NCBI GenBank assembly: GCA_964057225.1
Contig: OZ059897.1
Coordinates: forward strand, 22,878,001 to 22,942,000
DNA length: 64,000 nt
Source: Auanema rhodensis
Taxonomy: Eukaryota > Nematoda > Chromadorea > Rhabditida > Rhabditidae
Reading direction: 5' to 3'
Part shown: positions 26,811 through 41,184 of the stretch, piece after piece
Position numbering within the stretch: the first letter of the stretch is position 1
How the letters are laid out: every line of letters begins with the position of its first letter
Notes under the pieces: model-generated
What the model saw: the letters and a program-made list of their open reading frames with translations, nothing else
What the model was told of the DNA's origin: nothing
Database searches by the model: none
Translations under genes and position numbers: made by a program

Positions 26811-28160
26811 TTGAAAACCGCATCTCTTTATCTTTCACGTGAAGCGAGTTACATACCAAGTGCACATCACGTGTACATTTAATTAGCATAAATTAAAGTT
26901 CACGTAAATTTCAAAGTCATGGTTACCATGCACCAATATCAATAAAAATTTGTTTTTAGACTAATATGGACATGGGGAATCTAATTTTGAAAACCGCATC
27001 TCTTTATCTTTCACGTGAAGCGAGTTACATACCAAGTGCACATCACGTGTACATTTAATTAGCATAAATTAAAGTTCACGTAAATTTCAAAGTCATGGTT
27101 ACCATGAACCAATATCAATAAAAATTTGTTTTTAGACTAATATGGACATGGGGAATCTAATTTTGAAAACCGCATCTCTTTATCTTTCACGTGAAGCGAG
27201 TTACATACCAAGTGCACATCACGTGTACATTTAATTAGCATAAATTAAAGTTCACGTAAATTTCAAAGTCATGGTTACCATGAACCAATATCAATAAAAA
27301 TTTGTTTTTAGACTAATATGGACATGGGGAATCTAATTTTGAAAACCGCATCTCTTTATCTTTCACGTGAAGCGAGTTACATACCAAGTGCACATTACGT
27401 GTACATTTAATTAGCATAAATTAAAGTTCACGTAAATTTCAAAGTCATGGTTACCATGCACCAATATCAATAAAAATTTGTTTTTAGACTAATATGGACA
27501 TGGGGAATCTAATTTTGAAAACCGCATCTCTTTATCTTTCACGTGAAGCGAGTTACATACCAAGTGCACATTACGTGTACATTTAATTAGCATAAATTAA
27601 AGTTCACGTAAATTTCAAAGTCATGGTTACCATGAACCAATATCAATAAAAATTTGTTTTTAGACTAATATGGACATGGGGAATCTAATTTTGAAAACCG
27701 CATCTCTTTATCTTTCACGTGAAGCGAGTTACATACCAAGTGCACATCACGTGTACATTTAATTAGCATAAATTAAAGTTCACGTAAAATTCAAAGTCAT
27801 GGTTACCATGCACCAATATCAATAAAAATTTGTTTTTAGACTAATATGGACATGGGGAATCTAATTTTGAAAACCGCATCTCTTTATCTTTCACGTGAAG
27901 CGAGTTACATACCAAGTGCACATCACGTGTACATTTAATTAGCATAAATTAAAGTTCACGTAAATTTCAAAGTCATGGTTACCATGCACCAATATCAATA
28001 AAAATTTGTTTTTAGACTAATATGGACATGGGGAATCTAATTTTGAAAACCGCATCTCTTTATCTTTCACGTGAAGCGAGTTACATACCAAGTGCACATC
28101 ACGTGTACATTTAATTAGCATAAATTAAAGTTCACGTAAATTTCAAAGTCATGGTTACCA
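26811..28160. repeat. Transition monomers left of the mosaic
   Basis: About eight units close to consensus. Consecutive units at 27281 and 27457 both carry C116T, and the unit at 27633 has T157A (CGTAAAATTC), an allele seen again only at 32913. The CACC/AACC order does not give a clear period here. I see only satellite. Confidence 0.65.
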
Positions 28161-29216
28161 TGAACCAATATCAATAAAAATTTGTTTTTAGACTAATATG
28201 GACATGGGGAATCTAATTTTGAAAACCGCATCTCTTTATCTTTCACGTGAAGCGAGTTACATACCAAGTGCACATCACGTGTACATTTAATTAGCATAAT
28301 TTAAAGTTCACGTAAATTTCAAAGTCATGGTTACCATGAACCAATATCAATAAAAATTTGTTTTTAGACTAATATGGACATGGGGAATCTAATATTGAAA
28401 ACCGCATCTCTTTATCTTTCACGTGAAGCGAGTTACATACCAAGTGCACATCACGTGTACATTTAATTAGCATAAATTAAAGTTCACGTAAATTTCAAAG
28501 TCATGGTTACCATGAACCAATATCAATAAAAATTTGTTTTTAGACTAATATGGACATGGGGAATCTAATTTAGAAAACCGCATCTTTTTATCTTTCACGT
28601 GAAGCGAGTTACATACCAAGTGCACATCACGTGTACATTTAATTAGCATAAATTAAAGTTCACGTAAATTTCAAAGTCATGGTTACCATGCACCAATATC
28701 AATAAAAATTTGTTTTTAGACTAATATGGACATGGGGAATCTAATTTTGAAAACCGCATCTCTTCATCTTTTACGTGAAGCGAGTTACATACCAAGTGCA
28801 CATCACGTGTACATTTAATGAGCATAAATTAAAGTTCACGTAAATTTCAAAGTCATGATTACCATGAACTAATATCAATAAAAATTTGTTTTTAGACTAA
28901 TATGGACATGGGGAATCTAATTTTGAAAACCGCATCTCTTCATCTTTCACGTGAAGCGAGTTACATACCAAGTGCACATCACGTGTACATTTAATTAGCA
29001 TAAATTAAAGTTCACGTAAATTTCAAAGTCATGGTTACCATGAACCAATATCAATAAAAATTTGTTTTAAGACTAATATGGACATGGGGAATCTAATTTT
29101 GAAAACCGCATCTCTTTATCTTTCACGTGAAGCGAGTTGCATACCAAGTGCACATCACGTGTACATTTAATTAGCATAAATTAAAGTTCACGTAAATTTC
29201 AAAGTCTTGGTTACCA
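28161..29216. repeat. Six-monomer block copied from 16,369-17,424
   Basis: The units at 28161, 28337, 28513, 28689, 28865 and 29041 carry, in order, A140T; T58A; T60A+C74T; T77C+C84T+T132G+G170A; AACT; and T29A. The same order of linked alleles is seen in units 16369-17424, 67 monomers (11,792 bp) upstream. Private differences are T77C in the AACT unit, and GTTGC and TCTTGG changes in the 29041 unit. The combination is too specific to arise by chance, so it shows segmental copying over more than 11 kb. Confidence 0.82.
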
Positions 29217-31504
29217 TGAACCAATATCAATAAAAATTTGTTTTTAGACTAATATGGACATGGGGAATCTAATTTTGAAAACCGCATCTCTTTATCTTTC
29301 ACGTGAAGCGAGTTACATACCAAGTGCACATTACGTGTACATTTAATTAGCATAAATTAAAGTTCACGTAAATTTCAAAGTCATGGTTACCATGCACCAA
29401 TATCAATAAAAATTTGTTTTTAGACTAATATGGACATGGGGAATCTAATTTTGAAAACCGCATCTCTTTATCTTTCACGTGAAGCGAGTTACATACCAAG
29501 TGCACATCACGTGTACATTTAATTAGCATAAATTAAAGTTCACGTAAATTTCAAAGTCATGGTTACCATGAACCAATATCAATAAAAATTTGTTTTTAGA
29601 CTAATATGGACATGGGGAATCTAATTTTGAAAACCGCATCTCTTTATCTTTCACGTGAAGCGAGTTACATACCAAGTGCACATCACGTGTACATTTAATT
29701 AGCATAAATTAAAGTTCACGTAAATTTCAAAGTCATGGTTACCATGCACCAATATCAATAAAAATTTGTTTTTAGACTAATATGGACATGGGGAATCTAA
29801 TTTTGAAAACCGCATCTCTTTATCTTTCACGTGAAGCGAGTTACATACCAAGTGCACATCACGTGTACATTTAATTAGCATAAATTAAAGTTCACGTAAA
29901 TTTCAAAGTCATGGTTACCATGAACCAATATCAATAAAAATTTGTTTTTAGACTAATATGGACATGGGGAATCTAATTTTGAAAACCGCATCTCTTTATC
30001 TTTCACGTGAAGCGAGTTACATACCAAGTGCACATCACGTGTACATTTAATTAGCATAAATTAAAGTTCACGTAAATTTCAAAGTCATGGTTACCATGCA
30101 CCAATATCAATAAAAATTTGTTTTTAGACTAATATGGACATGGGGAATCTAATTTTGAAAACCGCATCTCTTTATCTTTCACGTGAAGCGAGTTACATAC
30201 CAAGTGCACATTACGTGTACATTTAATTAGCATAAATTAAAGTTCACGTAAATTTCAAAGTCATGGTTACCATGCACCAATATCAATAAAAATTTGTTTT
30301 TAGACTAATATGGACATGGGGAATCTAATTTTGAAAACCGCATCTCTTTATCTTTCACGTGAAGCGAGTTACATACCAAGTGCACATCACGTGTACATTT
30401 AATTAGCATAAATTAAAGTTCACGTAAATTTCAAAGTCATGGTTACCATGAACCAATATCAATAAAAATTTGTTTTTAGACTAATATGGACATGGGGAAT
30501 CTAATTTTGAAAACCGCATCTCTTTATCTTTCACGTGAAGCGAGTTACATACCAAGTGCACATCACGTGTACATTTAATTAGCATAAATTAAAGTTCACG
30601 TAAATTTCAAAGTCATGGTTACCATGAACCAATATCAATAAAAATTTGTTTTTAGACTAATATGGACATGGGGAATCTAATTTTGAAAACCGCATCTCTT
30701 TATCTTTCACGTGAAGCGAGTTACATACCAAGTGCACATCACGTGTACATTTAATTAGCATAAATTAAAGTTCACGTAAATTTCAAAGTCATGGTTACCA
30801 TGCACCAATATCAATAAAAATTTGTTTTTAGACTAATATGGACATGGGGAATCTAATTTTGAAAACCGCATCTCTTTATCTTTCACGTGAAGCGAGTTAC
30901 ATACCAAGTGCACATCACGTGTACATTTAATTAGCATAAATTAAAGTTCACGTAAATTTCAAAGTCATGGTTACCATGAACCAATATCAATAAAAATTTG
31001 TTTTTAGACTAATATGGACATGGGGAATCTAATTTTGAAAACCGCATCTCTTTATCTTTCACGTGAAGCGAGTTACATACCAAGTGCACATCACGTGTAC
31101 ATTTAATTAGCATAAATTAAAGTTCACGTAAATTTCAAAGTCATGGTTACCATGCACCAATATCAATAAAAATTTGTTTTTAGACTAATATGGACATGGG
31201 GAATCTAATTTTGAAAACCGCATCTCTTTATCTTTCACGTGAAGCGAGTTACATACCAAGTGCACATCACGTGTACATTTAATTAGCATAAATTAAAGTT
31301 CACGTAAATTTCAAAGTCATGGTTACCATGAACCAATATCAATAAAAATTTGTTTTTAGACTAATATGGACATGGGGAATCTAATTTTGAAAACCGCATC
31401 TCTTTATCTTTCACGTGAAGCGAGTTACATACCAAGTGCACATCACGTGTACATTTAATTAGCATAAATTAAAGTTCACGTAAATTTCAAAGTCATGGTT
31501 ACCA
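28865..31504. repeat. Fifteen-monomer stretch paralleling 19,361-21,824
   Basis: From the AACT unit at 28865, the class order runs AACT, AACC with 29A, AACC with 116T, CACC, AACC, CACC, AACC, CACC with 116T, CACC, AACC, AACC, CACC, AACC, CACC. This is the order in units 19361-21824, at an offset of 54 monomers (9,504 bp). The left six-monomer block instead matches at an offset of 67 monomers. The offset switches within the shared AACT/29A units, so this stretch is a junction of two source segments. Confidence 0.72.
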
Positions 31505-34084
31505 TGAACCAATATCAATAAAAATTTGTTTTTAGACTAATATGGACATGGGGAATCTAATTTTGAAAACCGCATCTCTTTATCTTTCACGTGAAGCGAG
31601 TTACATACCAAGTGCACATTACGTGTACATTTAATTAGCATAAATTAAAGTTCACGTAAATTTCAAAGTCATGGTTACCATGCACCAATATCAATAAAAA
31701 TTTGTTTTTAGACTAATATGGACATGGGGAATCTAATTTTGAAAACCGCATCTCTTTATCTTTCACGTGAAGCGAGTTACATACCAAGTGCACATCACGT
31801 GTACATTTAATTAGCATAAATTAAAGTTCACGTAAATTTCAAAGTCATGGTTACCATGAACCAATATCAATAAAAATTTGTTTTTAGACTAATATGGACA
31901 TGGGGAATCTAATTTTGAAAACCGCATCTTTTTATCTTTCACGTGAAGCGAGTTACATACCAAGTGCACATTACGTGTACATTTAATTAGCATAAATTAA
32001 AGTTCACGTAAATTTCAAAGTCATGGTTACCATAAACCAATATCAATAAAAATTTGTTTTTAGACTAATATGGACATGGGGAATCTAATTTTGAAAACCG
32101 CATCTCTTTATCTTTCACGTGAAGCGAGTTACATACCAAGTGCACATCACGTGTACATTTAATTAGCATAAATTAAAGTTCACGTAAATTTCAAAGTCAT
32201 GGTTACCATGCACCAATATCAATAAAAATTTGTTTTTAGACTAATATGGACATGGGGAATCTAATTTTGAAAACCGCATCTCTTTATCTTTCACGTGAAG
32301 CGAGTTACATACCAAGTGCACATTACGTGTACATTTAATTAGCATAAATTAAAGTTCACGTAAATTTCAAAGTCATGGTTACCATGCACCAATATCAATA
32401 AAAATTTGTTTTTAGACTAATATGGACATGGGGAATCTAATTTTGAAAACCGCATCTCTTTATCTTTCACGTGAAGCGAGTTACATACCAAGTGCACATC
32501 ACGTGTACATTTAATTAGCATAAATTAAAGTTCACGTAAATTTCAAAGTCATGGTTACCATGAACCAATATCAATAAAAATTTGTTTTTAGACTAATATG
32601 GACATGGGGAATCTAATTTTGAAAACCGCATCTCTTTATCTTTCACGTGAAGCGAGTTACATACCAAGTGCACATCACGTGTACATTTAATTAGCATAAA
32701 TTAAAGTTCACGTAAATTTCAAAGTCATGGTTACCATGAACCAATATCAATAAAAATTTGTTTTTAGACTAATATGGACATGGGGAATCTAATTTTGAAA
32801 ACCGCATCTCTTTATCTTTCACGTGAAGTGAGTTACATACCAAGTGCACATCACGTGTACATTTAATTAGCATAAATTAAAGTTCACGTAAATTTCAAAG
32901 TCATGGTTACCATGAACCAATATCAATAAAAATTTGTTTTTAGACTAATATGGACATGGGGAATCTAATTTTGAAAACCGCATCTCTTTATCTTTCACGT
33001 GTAGCGAGTTACATACCAAGTGCACATCACGTGTTCATTTAATTAGCATAAATTAAAGTTCACGTAAAATTCAAAGTCATGGTTACCATGCACCAATATC
33101 AATAAAAATTTGTTTTTAGACTAATATGGACATGGGGAATCTAATTTTGAAAACCGCATCTCTTTATCTTTCACGTGAAGCGAGTTACATACCAAGTGCA
33201 CATCACGTGTACATTTAATTAGCATAAATTAAAGTTCACGTAAATTTCAAAGTCATGGTTACCATGAACCAATATCAATAAAAATTTGTTTTTAGACTAA
33301 TATGGACATGGGGAATCTAATTTTGAAAACCGCATCTCTTTATCTTTCACGTGAAGCGAGTTACATACCAAGTGCACATCACGTGTACATTTAATTAGCA
33401 TAAATTAAAGTTCACGTAAATTTCAAAGTCATGGTTACCATGCACCAATATCAATAAAAATTTGTTTTTAGACTAATATGGACATGGGGAATCTAATTTT
33501 GAAAACCGCATCTCTTTATCTTTCACGTGAAGCGAGTTACATACCAAGTGCACATCACGTGTACATTTAATTAGCATAAATTAAAGTTCACGTAAATTTC
33601 AAAGTCATGGTTACCATGAACCAATATCAATAAAAATTTGTTTTTAGACTAATATGGACATGGGGAATCTAATTTTGAAAACCGCATCTCTTTATCTTTC
33701 ACGTGAAGCGAGTTACATACCAAGTGCACATCACGTGTACATTTAATTAGCATAAATTAAAGTTCACGTAAATTTCAAAGTCATGGTTACCATGAACCAA
33801 TATCAATAAAAATTTGTTTTTAGACTAATATGGACATGGGGAATCTAATTTTGAAAACCGCATCTCTTTATCTTTCACGTGAAGCGAGTTACATACCAAG
33901 TGCACATTACGTGTACATTTAATTAGCATAAATTAAAGTTCACGTAAATTTCAAAGTCATGGTTACCATGCACCAATATCAATAAAAATTTGTTTTTAGA
34001 CTAATATGGACATGGGGAATCTAATTTTGAAAACCGCATCTCTTTATCTTTCACGTGAAGCGAGTTACATACCAAGTGCACATT
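31505..34084. repeat. C116T-rich monomers without a clear HOR
   Basis: About fifteen units in which the box 2 core is often TACGTG: units 31505, 31857, 32209, 33793 and 33969. The unit at 32033 has A at position 2 (CATAAACC), breaking the junction dyad. The unit at 32737 has C93T, and the unit at 32913 has a cluster of private changes (A91T, A123T, T157A). No strong period links these units. The 15-monomer block follows directly. Confidence 0.68.
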
Positions 34085-37000
34085 ACGTGTACATTTAATT
34101 AGCATAAATTAAAGTTCACGTAAATTTCAAAGTCATGGTTACCATGAACCAATATCAATAAAAATTTGTTTTTAGACTAATATGGACATGGGGAATCTAA
34201 TTTTGAAAACCGCATCTCTTTATCTTTCACGTGAAGCGAGTTACATACCAAGTGCACATCACGTGTACATTTAATTAGCATAAATTAAAGTTCACGTAAA
34301 TTTCAAAGTCATGGTTACCATGAACCAATATCAATAAAAATTTGTTTTTAGACTAATATGGACATGGGGAATCTAATTTTGAAAACCGCATCTCTTTATC
34401 TTTCACGTGAAGCGAGTTACATACCAAGTGCACATCACGTGTACATTTAATTAGCATAAATTAAAGTTCACGTAAATTTAAAAGTCATGGTTACCATGCA
34501 CCAATATCAATAAAAATTTGTTTTTAGACTAATATGGACATGGGGGATCTAATTTTGAAAACCGCATCTCTTTATCTTTCACGTGAAGCGAGTTACATAC
34601 CAAGTGCACATCACGTGTACATTTAATTAGCATAAATTAAAGTTCACGTAAATTTCAAAGTCATGGTTACCATGAACCAATATCAATAAAAATTTGTTTT
34701 TAGACTAATATGGACATGGGGAATCTAATTTTGAAAACCGCATCTCTTCATCTTTCACGTGAAGCGAGTTACATACCAAGTGCACATCACGTGTACATTT
34801 AATTAGCATAAATTAAAGTTCACGTAAATTTCAAAGTCATGGTTACCATGAACCAATATCAATAAAAATTTGTTTTTAGACTAATATGGACATGGGGAAT
34901 CTAATTTTGAAAACCGCATCTCTTTATCTTTCACGTGAAGTGAGTTACATACCAAGTGCACATCACGTGTACATTTAATTAGCATGAATTAAAGTTCACG
35001 TAAATTTCAAAGTCATGGTTACCATGCACCAATATCAATAAAATTTTGTTTTTAGACTAATATGGACATGGGGAATCTAATTTTGAAAACAGCATCTCTT
35101 CATCTTTCACGTGAAGCGAGTTACATACCAAGTGCACATCACGTGTACATTTAATTAGCATAAATTAAAGTTCACGTAAATTTCAAAGTCATGGTTACCA
35201 TGCACCAATATCAATAAAAATTTGTTTTTAGACTAATATGGACATGGGGAATCTAATTTTGAAAACCGCATCTCTTTATCTTTCACGTGAAGCGAGTTAC
35301 ATACCAAGTGCACATCACGTGTACATTTAATTAGCATAAATTAAAGTTCACGTAAATTTCAAAGTCATGGTTACCATGCACCAATATCAATAAAAATTTG
35401 TTTTTAGACTAATATGGACATGGGGAATCTAATTTTGAAAACCGCATCTCTTTATCTTTCACGTGAAGCGAGTTACATACCAAGTGCACATCACGTGTAC
35501 ATTTAATTAGCATAAATTAAAGTTCACGTAAATTTCAAAGTCATGGTTACCATGAACCAATATCAATAAAAATTTGTTTTTAGACTAATATGGACATGAG
35601 GAATCTAATTTTGAAAACCGCATCTCTTTATCTTTCACGTGAAGCGATTTACATACCAAGTGCACATCACGTGTACATTTAATTAGCATAAATTAAAGTT
35701 CACGTAAATTTCAAAGTCATGGTTACCATGCACCAATATCAATAAAAATTTGTTTTTAGACTAATATGGACATGGGGAATCTAATTTTGAAAACCGCATC
35801 TCTTTATCTTTCACGTGAAGCGAGTTACATACCTAGTGCACATCACGTGTACATTTAATTAGCATAAATTAAAGTTCACGTAAATTTCAAAGTCATAGTT
35901 ACCATGAACCAATATCAATAAAAATTTGTTTTTAGACTAATATGGACATGGGGAATCTAATTTTGAAAACCGCATCTCTTTATCTTTCACGTGAAGCGAG
36001 TTACATACCAAGTGCACATCACGTGTACATTTAATTAGCATAAATTAAAGTTCACGTAAATTTCAAAGTCATGGTTACCATGAAGCAATATCAATAAAAA
36101 TTTGTTTTTAGACTAATATGGACATGGGGAATCTAATTTTGAAAACCGCATCTCTTTATCTTTCACGTGAAGCGAGTTACATACCTAGTGCACATCACGT
36201 GTACATTTAATTAGCATAAATTAAAGTTCACGTAAATTTCAAAGTCATAGTTACCATGAACCAATATCAATAAAAATTTGTTTTTAGACTAATATGGACA
36301 TGGGGAATCTAATTTTGAAAACCGCATCTCTTTATCTTTCACGTGAAGCGAGTTACATACCAAGTGCACATCACGTGTACATTTAATTAGCATAAATTAA
36401 AGTTCACGTAAATTTCAAAGTCATGGTTACCATGAAGCAATATCAATAAAAATTTGTTTTTAGACTAATATGGACATGGGGAATCTAATTTTGAAAACCG
36501 CATCTCTTTATCTTTCACGTGAAGCGAGTTACATACCAAGTGCACATCACGTGTACATTTAATTAGCATAAATTAAAGTTCACGTAAATTTCAAAGTCAT
36601 GGTTACCATGCACCAATATCAATAAAAATTTGTTTTTAGACTAATATGGACATGGGGGATCTAATTTTGAAAACCGCATCTCTTTATCTTTCACGTGAAG
36701 CGAGTTACATACCAAGTGCACATCACGTGTACATTTAATTAGCATAAATTAAAGTTCACGTAAATTTCAAAGTCATGGTTACCATGAACCAATATCAATA
36801 AAAATTTGTTTTTAGACTAATATGGACATGGGGAATCTAATTTTGAAAACCGCATCTCTTTATCTTTCACGTGAAGCGAGTTACATACCAAGTGCACATC
36901 ACGTGTACATTTAATTAGCATAAATTAAAGTTCACGTAAATTTCAAAGTCATGGTTACCATGAACCAATATCAATAAAAATTTGTTTTTAGACTAATATG

Positions 37001-39602
37001 GACATGGGGAATCTAATTTTGAAAACCGCATCTCTTTATCTTTCACGTGAAGCGAGTTACATACCAAGTGCACATCACGTGTACATTTAATTAGCATAAA
37101 TTAAAGTTCACGTAAATTTAAAAGTCATGGTTACCATGCACCAATATCAATAAAAATTTGTTTTTAGACTAATATGGACATGGGGGATCTAATTTTGAAA
37201 ACCGCATCTCTTTATCTTTCACGTGAAGCGAGTTACATACCAAGTGCACATCACGTGTACATTTAATTAGCATAAATTAAAGTTCACGTAAATTTCAAAG
37301 TCATGGTTACCATGAACCAATATCAATAAAAATTTGTTTTTAGACTAATATGGACATGGGGAATCTAATTTTGAAAACCGCATCTCTTCATCTTTCACGT
37401 GAAGCGAGTTACATACCAAGTGCACATCACGTGTACATTTAATTAGCATAAATTAAAGTTCACGTAAATTTCAAAGTCATGGTTACCATGAACCAATATC
37501 AATAAAAATTTGTTTTTAGACTAATATGGACATGGGGAATCTAATTTTGAAAACCGCATCTCTTTATCTTTCACGTGAAGCGAGTTACATACCAAGTGCA
37601 CATCACGTGTACATTTAATTAGCATGAATTAAAGTTCACGTAAATTTCAAAGTCATGGTTACCATGCACCAATATCAATAAAATTTTGTTTTTAGACTAA
37701 TATGGACATGGGGAATCTAATTTTGAAAACAGCATCTCTTCATCTTTCACGTGAAGCGAGTTACATACCAAGTGCACATCACGTGTACATTTAATTAGCA
37801 TAAATTAAAGTTCACGTAAATTTCAAAGTCATGGTTACCATGCACCAATATCAATAAAAATTTGTTTTTAGACTAATATGGACATGGGGAATCTAATTTT
37901 GAAAACCGCATCTCTTTATCTTTCACGTGAAGCGAGTTACATACCAAGTGCACATCACGTGTACATTTAATTAGCATAAATTAAAGTTCACGTAAATTTC
38001 AAAGTCATGGTTACCATGCACCAATATCAATAAAAATTTGTTTTTAGACTAATATGGACATGGGGAATCTAATTTTGAAAACCGCATCTCTTTATCTTTC
38101 ACGTGAAGCGAGTTACATACCAAGTGCACATCACGTGTACATTTAATTAGCATAAATTAAAGTTCACGTAAATTTCAAAGTCATGGTTACCATGAACCAA
38201 TATCAATAAAAATTTGTTTTTAGACTAATATGGACATGAGGAATCTAATTTTGAAAACCGCATCTCTTTATCTTTCACGTGAAGCGATTTACATACCAAG
38301 TGCACATCACGTGTACATTTAATTAGCATAAATTAAAGTTCACGTAAATTTCAAAGTCATGGTTACCATGCACCAATATCAATAAAAATTTGTTTTTAGA
38401 CTAATATGGACATGGGGAATCTAATTTTGAAAACCGCATCTCTTTATCTTTCACGTGAAGCGAGTTACATACCTAGTGCACATCACGTGTACATTTAATT
38501 AGCATAAATTAAAGTTCACGTAAATTTCAAAGTCATAGTTACCATGAACCAATATCAATAAAAATTTGTTTTTAGACTAATATGGACATGGGGAATCTAA
38601 TTTTGAAAACCGCATCTCTTTATCTTTCACGTGAAGCGAGTTACATACCAAGTGCACATCACGTGTACATTTAATTAGCATAAATTAAAGTTCACGTAAA
38701 TTTCAAAGTCATGGTTACCATGAAGCAATATCAATAAAAATTTGTTTTTAGACTAATATGGACATGGGGAATCTAATTTTGAAAACCGCATCTCTTTATC
38801 TTTCACGTGAAGCGAGTTACATACCTAGTGCACATCACGTGTACATTTAATTAGCATAAATTAAAGTTCACGTAAATTTCAAAGTCATAGTTACCATGAA
38901 CCAATATCAATAAAAATTTGTTTTTAGACTAATATGGACATGGGGAATCTAATTTTGAAAACCGCATCTCTTTATCTTTCACGTGAAGCGAGTTACATAC
39001 CAAGTGCACATCACGTGTACATTTAATTAGCATAAATTAAAGTTCACGTAAATTTCAAAGTCATGGTTACCATGAAGCAATATCAATAAAAATTTGTTTT
39101 TAGACTAATATGGACATGGGGAATCTAATTTTGAAAACCGCATCTCTTTATCTTTCACGTGAAGCGAGTTACATACCAAGTGCACATCACGTGTACATTT
39201 AATTAGCATAAATTAAAGTTCACGTAAATTTCAAAGTCATGGTTACCATGCACCAATATCAATAAAAATTTGTTTTTAGACTAATATGGACATGGGGGAT
39301 CTAATTTTGAAAACCGCATCTCTTTATCTTTCACGTGAAGCGAGTTACATACCAAGTGCACATCACGTGTACATTTAATTAGCATAAATTAAAGTTCACG
39401 TAAATTTCAAAGTCATGGTTACCATGAACCAATATCAATAAAAATTTGTTTTTAGACTAATATGGACATGGGGAATCTAATTTTGAAAACCGCATCTCTT
39501 TATCTTTCACGTGAAGCGAGTTACATACCAAGTGCACATCACGTGTACATTTAATTAGCATAAATTAAAGTTCACGTAAATTTCAAAGTCATGGTTACCA
39601 TG
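34085..39602. repeat. 15-monomer higher-order repeat (2,640 bp), about two copies
   Basis: Bases 34085-36962 recur at 36725-39602. The ordered markers are C160A (34321, 36961), A50G (34497, 37137), T77C (34673, 37313), A138G (34849, 37489), A20T+C67A+T77C (35025, 37665), G47A+G96T (35553, 38193), A106T+G169A (35729, 38369), AAGC with A106T+G169A (36081, 38721), AAGC (36433, 39073) and A50G (36609, 39249). The only internal difference I noticed is T at 34941, making GTGAG where the second copy has GCGAG. This is among the most homogeneous blocks in the window. Confidence 0.9.
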
Positions 39603-41184
39603 CACCAATATCAATAAAAATTTGTTTTTAGACTAATATGGACATGGGGAATCTAATTTTGAAAACCGCATCTCTTCATCTTTCACGTGAAGCGAGTTAC
39701 ATACCAAGTGCACATCACGTGTACATTTAATTAGCATAAATTAAAGTTCACGTAAATTTCAAAGTCATGGTTACCATGCACCAATATCAATAAAAATTTG
39801 TTTTTAGACTAATATGGACATGGGGAATCTAATTTTGAAAACCGCATCTCTTTATCTTTCACGTGAAGCGAGTTACATACCTAGTGCACATCACGTGTAC
39901 ATTTAATTAGCATAAATTAAAGTTCACGTAAATTTCAAAGTCATAGTTACCATGAACCAATATCAATAAAAATTTGTTTTTAGACTAATATGGACATGGG
40001 GAATCTAATTTTGAAAACCGCATCTCTTTATCTTTCACGTGAAGCGAGTTACATACCAAGTGCACATCACGTGTACATTTAATTAGCATAAATTAAAGTT
40101 CACGTAAATTTCAAAGTCATGGTTACCATGAAGCAATATCAATAAAAATTTGTTTTTAGACTAATATGGACATGGGGAATCTAATTTTGAAAACCGCATC
40201 TCTTTATCTTTCACGTGAAGCGAGTTACATACCAAGTGCACATCACGTGTACATTTAATTAGCATAAATTAAAGTTCACGTAAATTTCAAAGTCATGGTT
40301 ACCATGCACCAATATCAATAAAAATTTGTTTTTAGACTAATATGGACATGGGGAATCTAATTTTGAAAACCGCATCTCTTTATCTTTCACGTGAAGCGAG
40401 TTACATACCAAGTGCACATTACGTGTACATTTAATTAGCATAAATTAAAGTTCACGTAAATTTCAAAGTCATGGTTACCATGCACCAATATCAATAAAAA
40501 TTTGTTTTTAGACTAATATGGACATGGGGAATCCAATTTTGAAAACCGCATCTCTTCATCTTTCACGTGAAGCGAGTTACATACCAAGTGCACATCACGT
40601 GTACATTTAATTAGCATAAATTAAAGTTCACGTAAATTTCAAAGTCATGGTTACCATGCACCAATATCAATAAAAATTTGTTTTTAGACTAATATGGACA
40701 TGGGGAATCTAATTTTGAAAACCGCATCTCTTTATCTTTCACGTGAAGCGAGTTACATACCTAGTGCACATCACGTGTACATTTAATTAGCATAAATTAA
40801 AGTTCACGTAAATTTCAAAGTCATAGTTACCATGAACCAATATCAATAAAAATTTGTTTTTAGACTAATATGGACATGGGGAATCTAATTTTGAAAACCG
40901 CATCTCTTTATCTTTCACGTGAAGCGAGTTACATACCAAGTGCACATCACGTGTACATTTAATTAGCATAAATTAAAGTTCACGTAAATTTCAAAGTCAT
41001 GGTTACCATGAAGCAATATCAATAAAAATTTGTTTTTAGACTAATATGGACATGGGGAATCTAATTTTGAAAACCGCATCTCTTTATCTTTCACGTGAAG
41101 CGAGTTACATACCAAGTACACATCACGTGTACATTTAATTAGCATAAATTAAAGTTCACGTAAATTTCAAAGTCATGGTTACCA
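39601..41184. repeat. Five-monomer duplication (880 bp)
   Basis: Units at 39601, 39777, 39953 and 40129 (CACC with 77C; CACC with 106T+169A; AACC; AAGC) are repeated at 40481, 40657, 40833 and 41009. The fifth unit differs: CACC with 116T at 40305, against CACC with A50G at 41185. Private changes in the second copy include T54C at 40534 and AGTACA in place of AGTGCA near 41119. This reuses the 106T+169A units of the neighbouring 15-mer in a shorter period. Confidence 0.8.
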
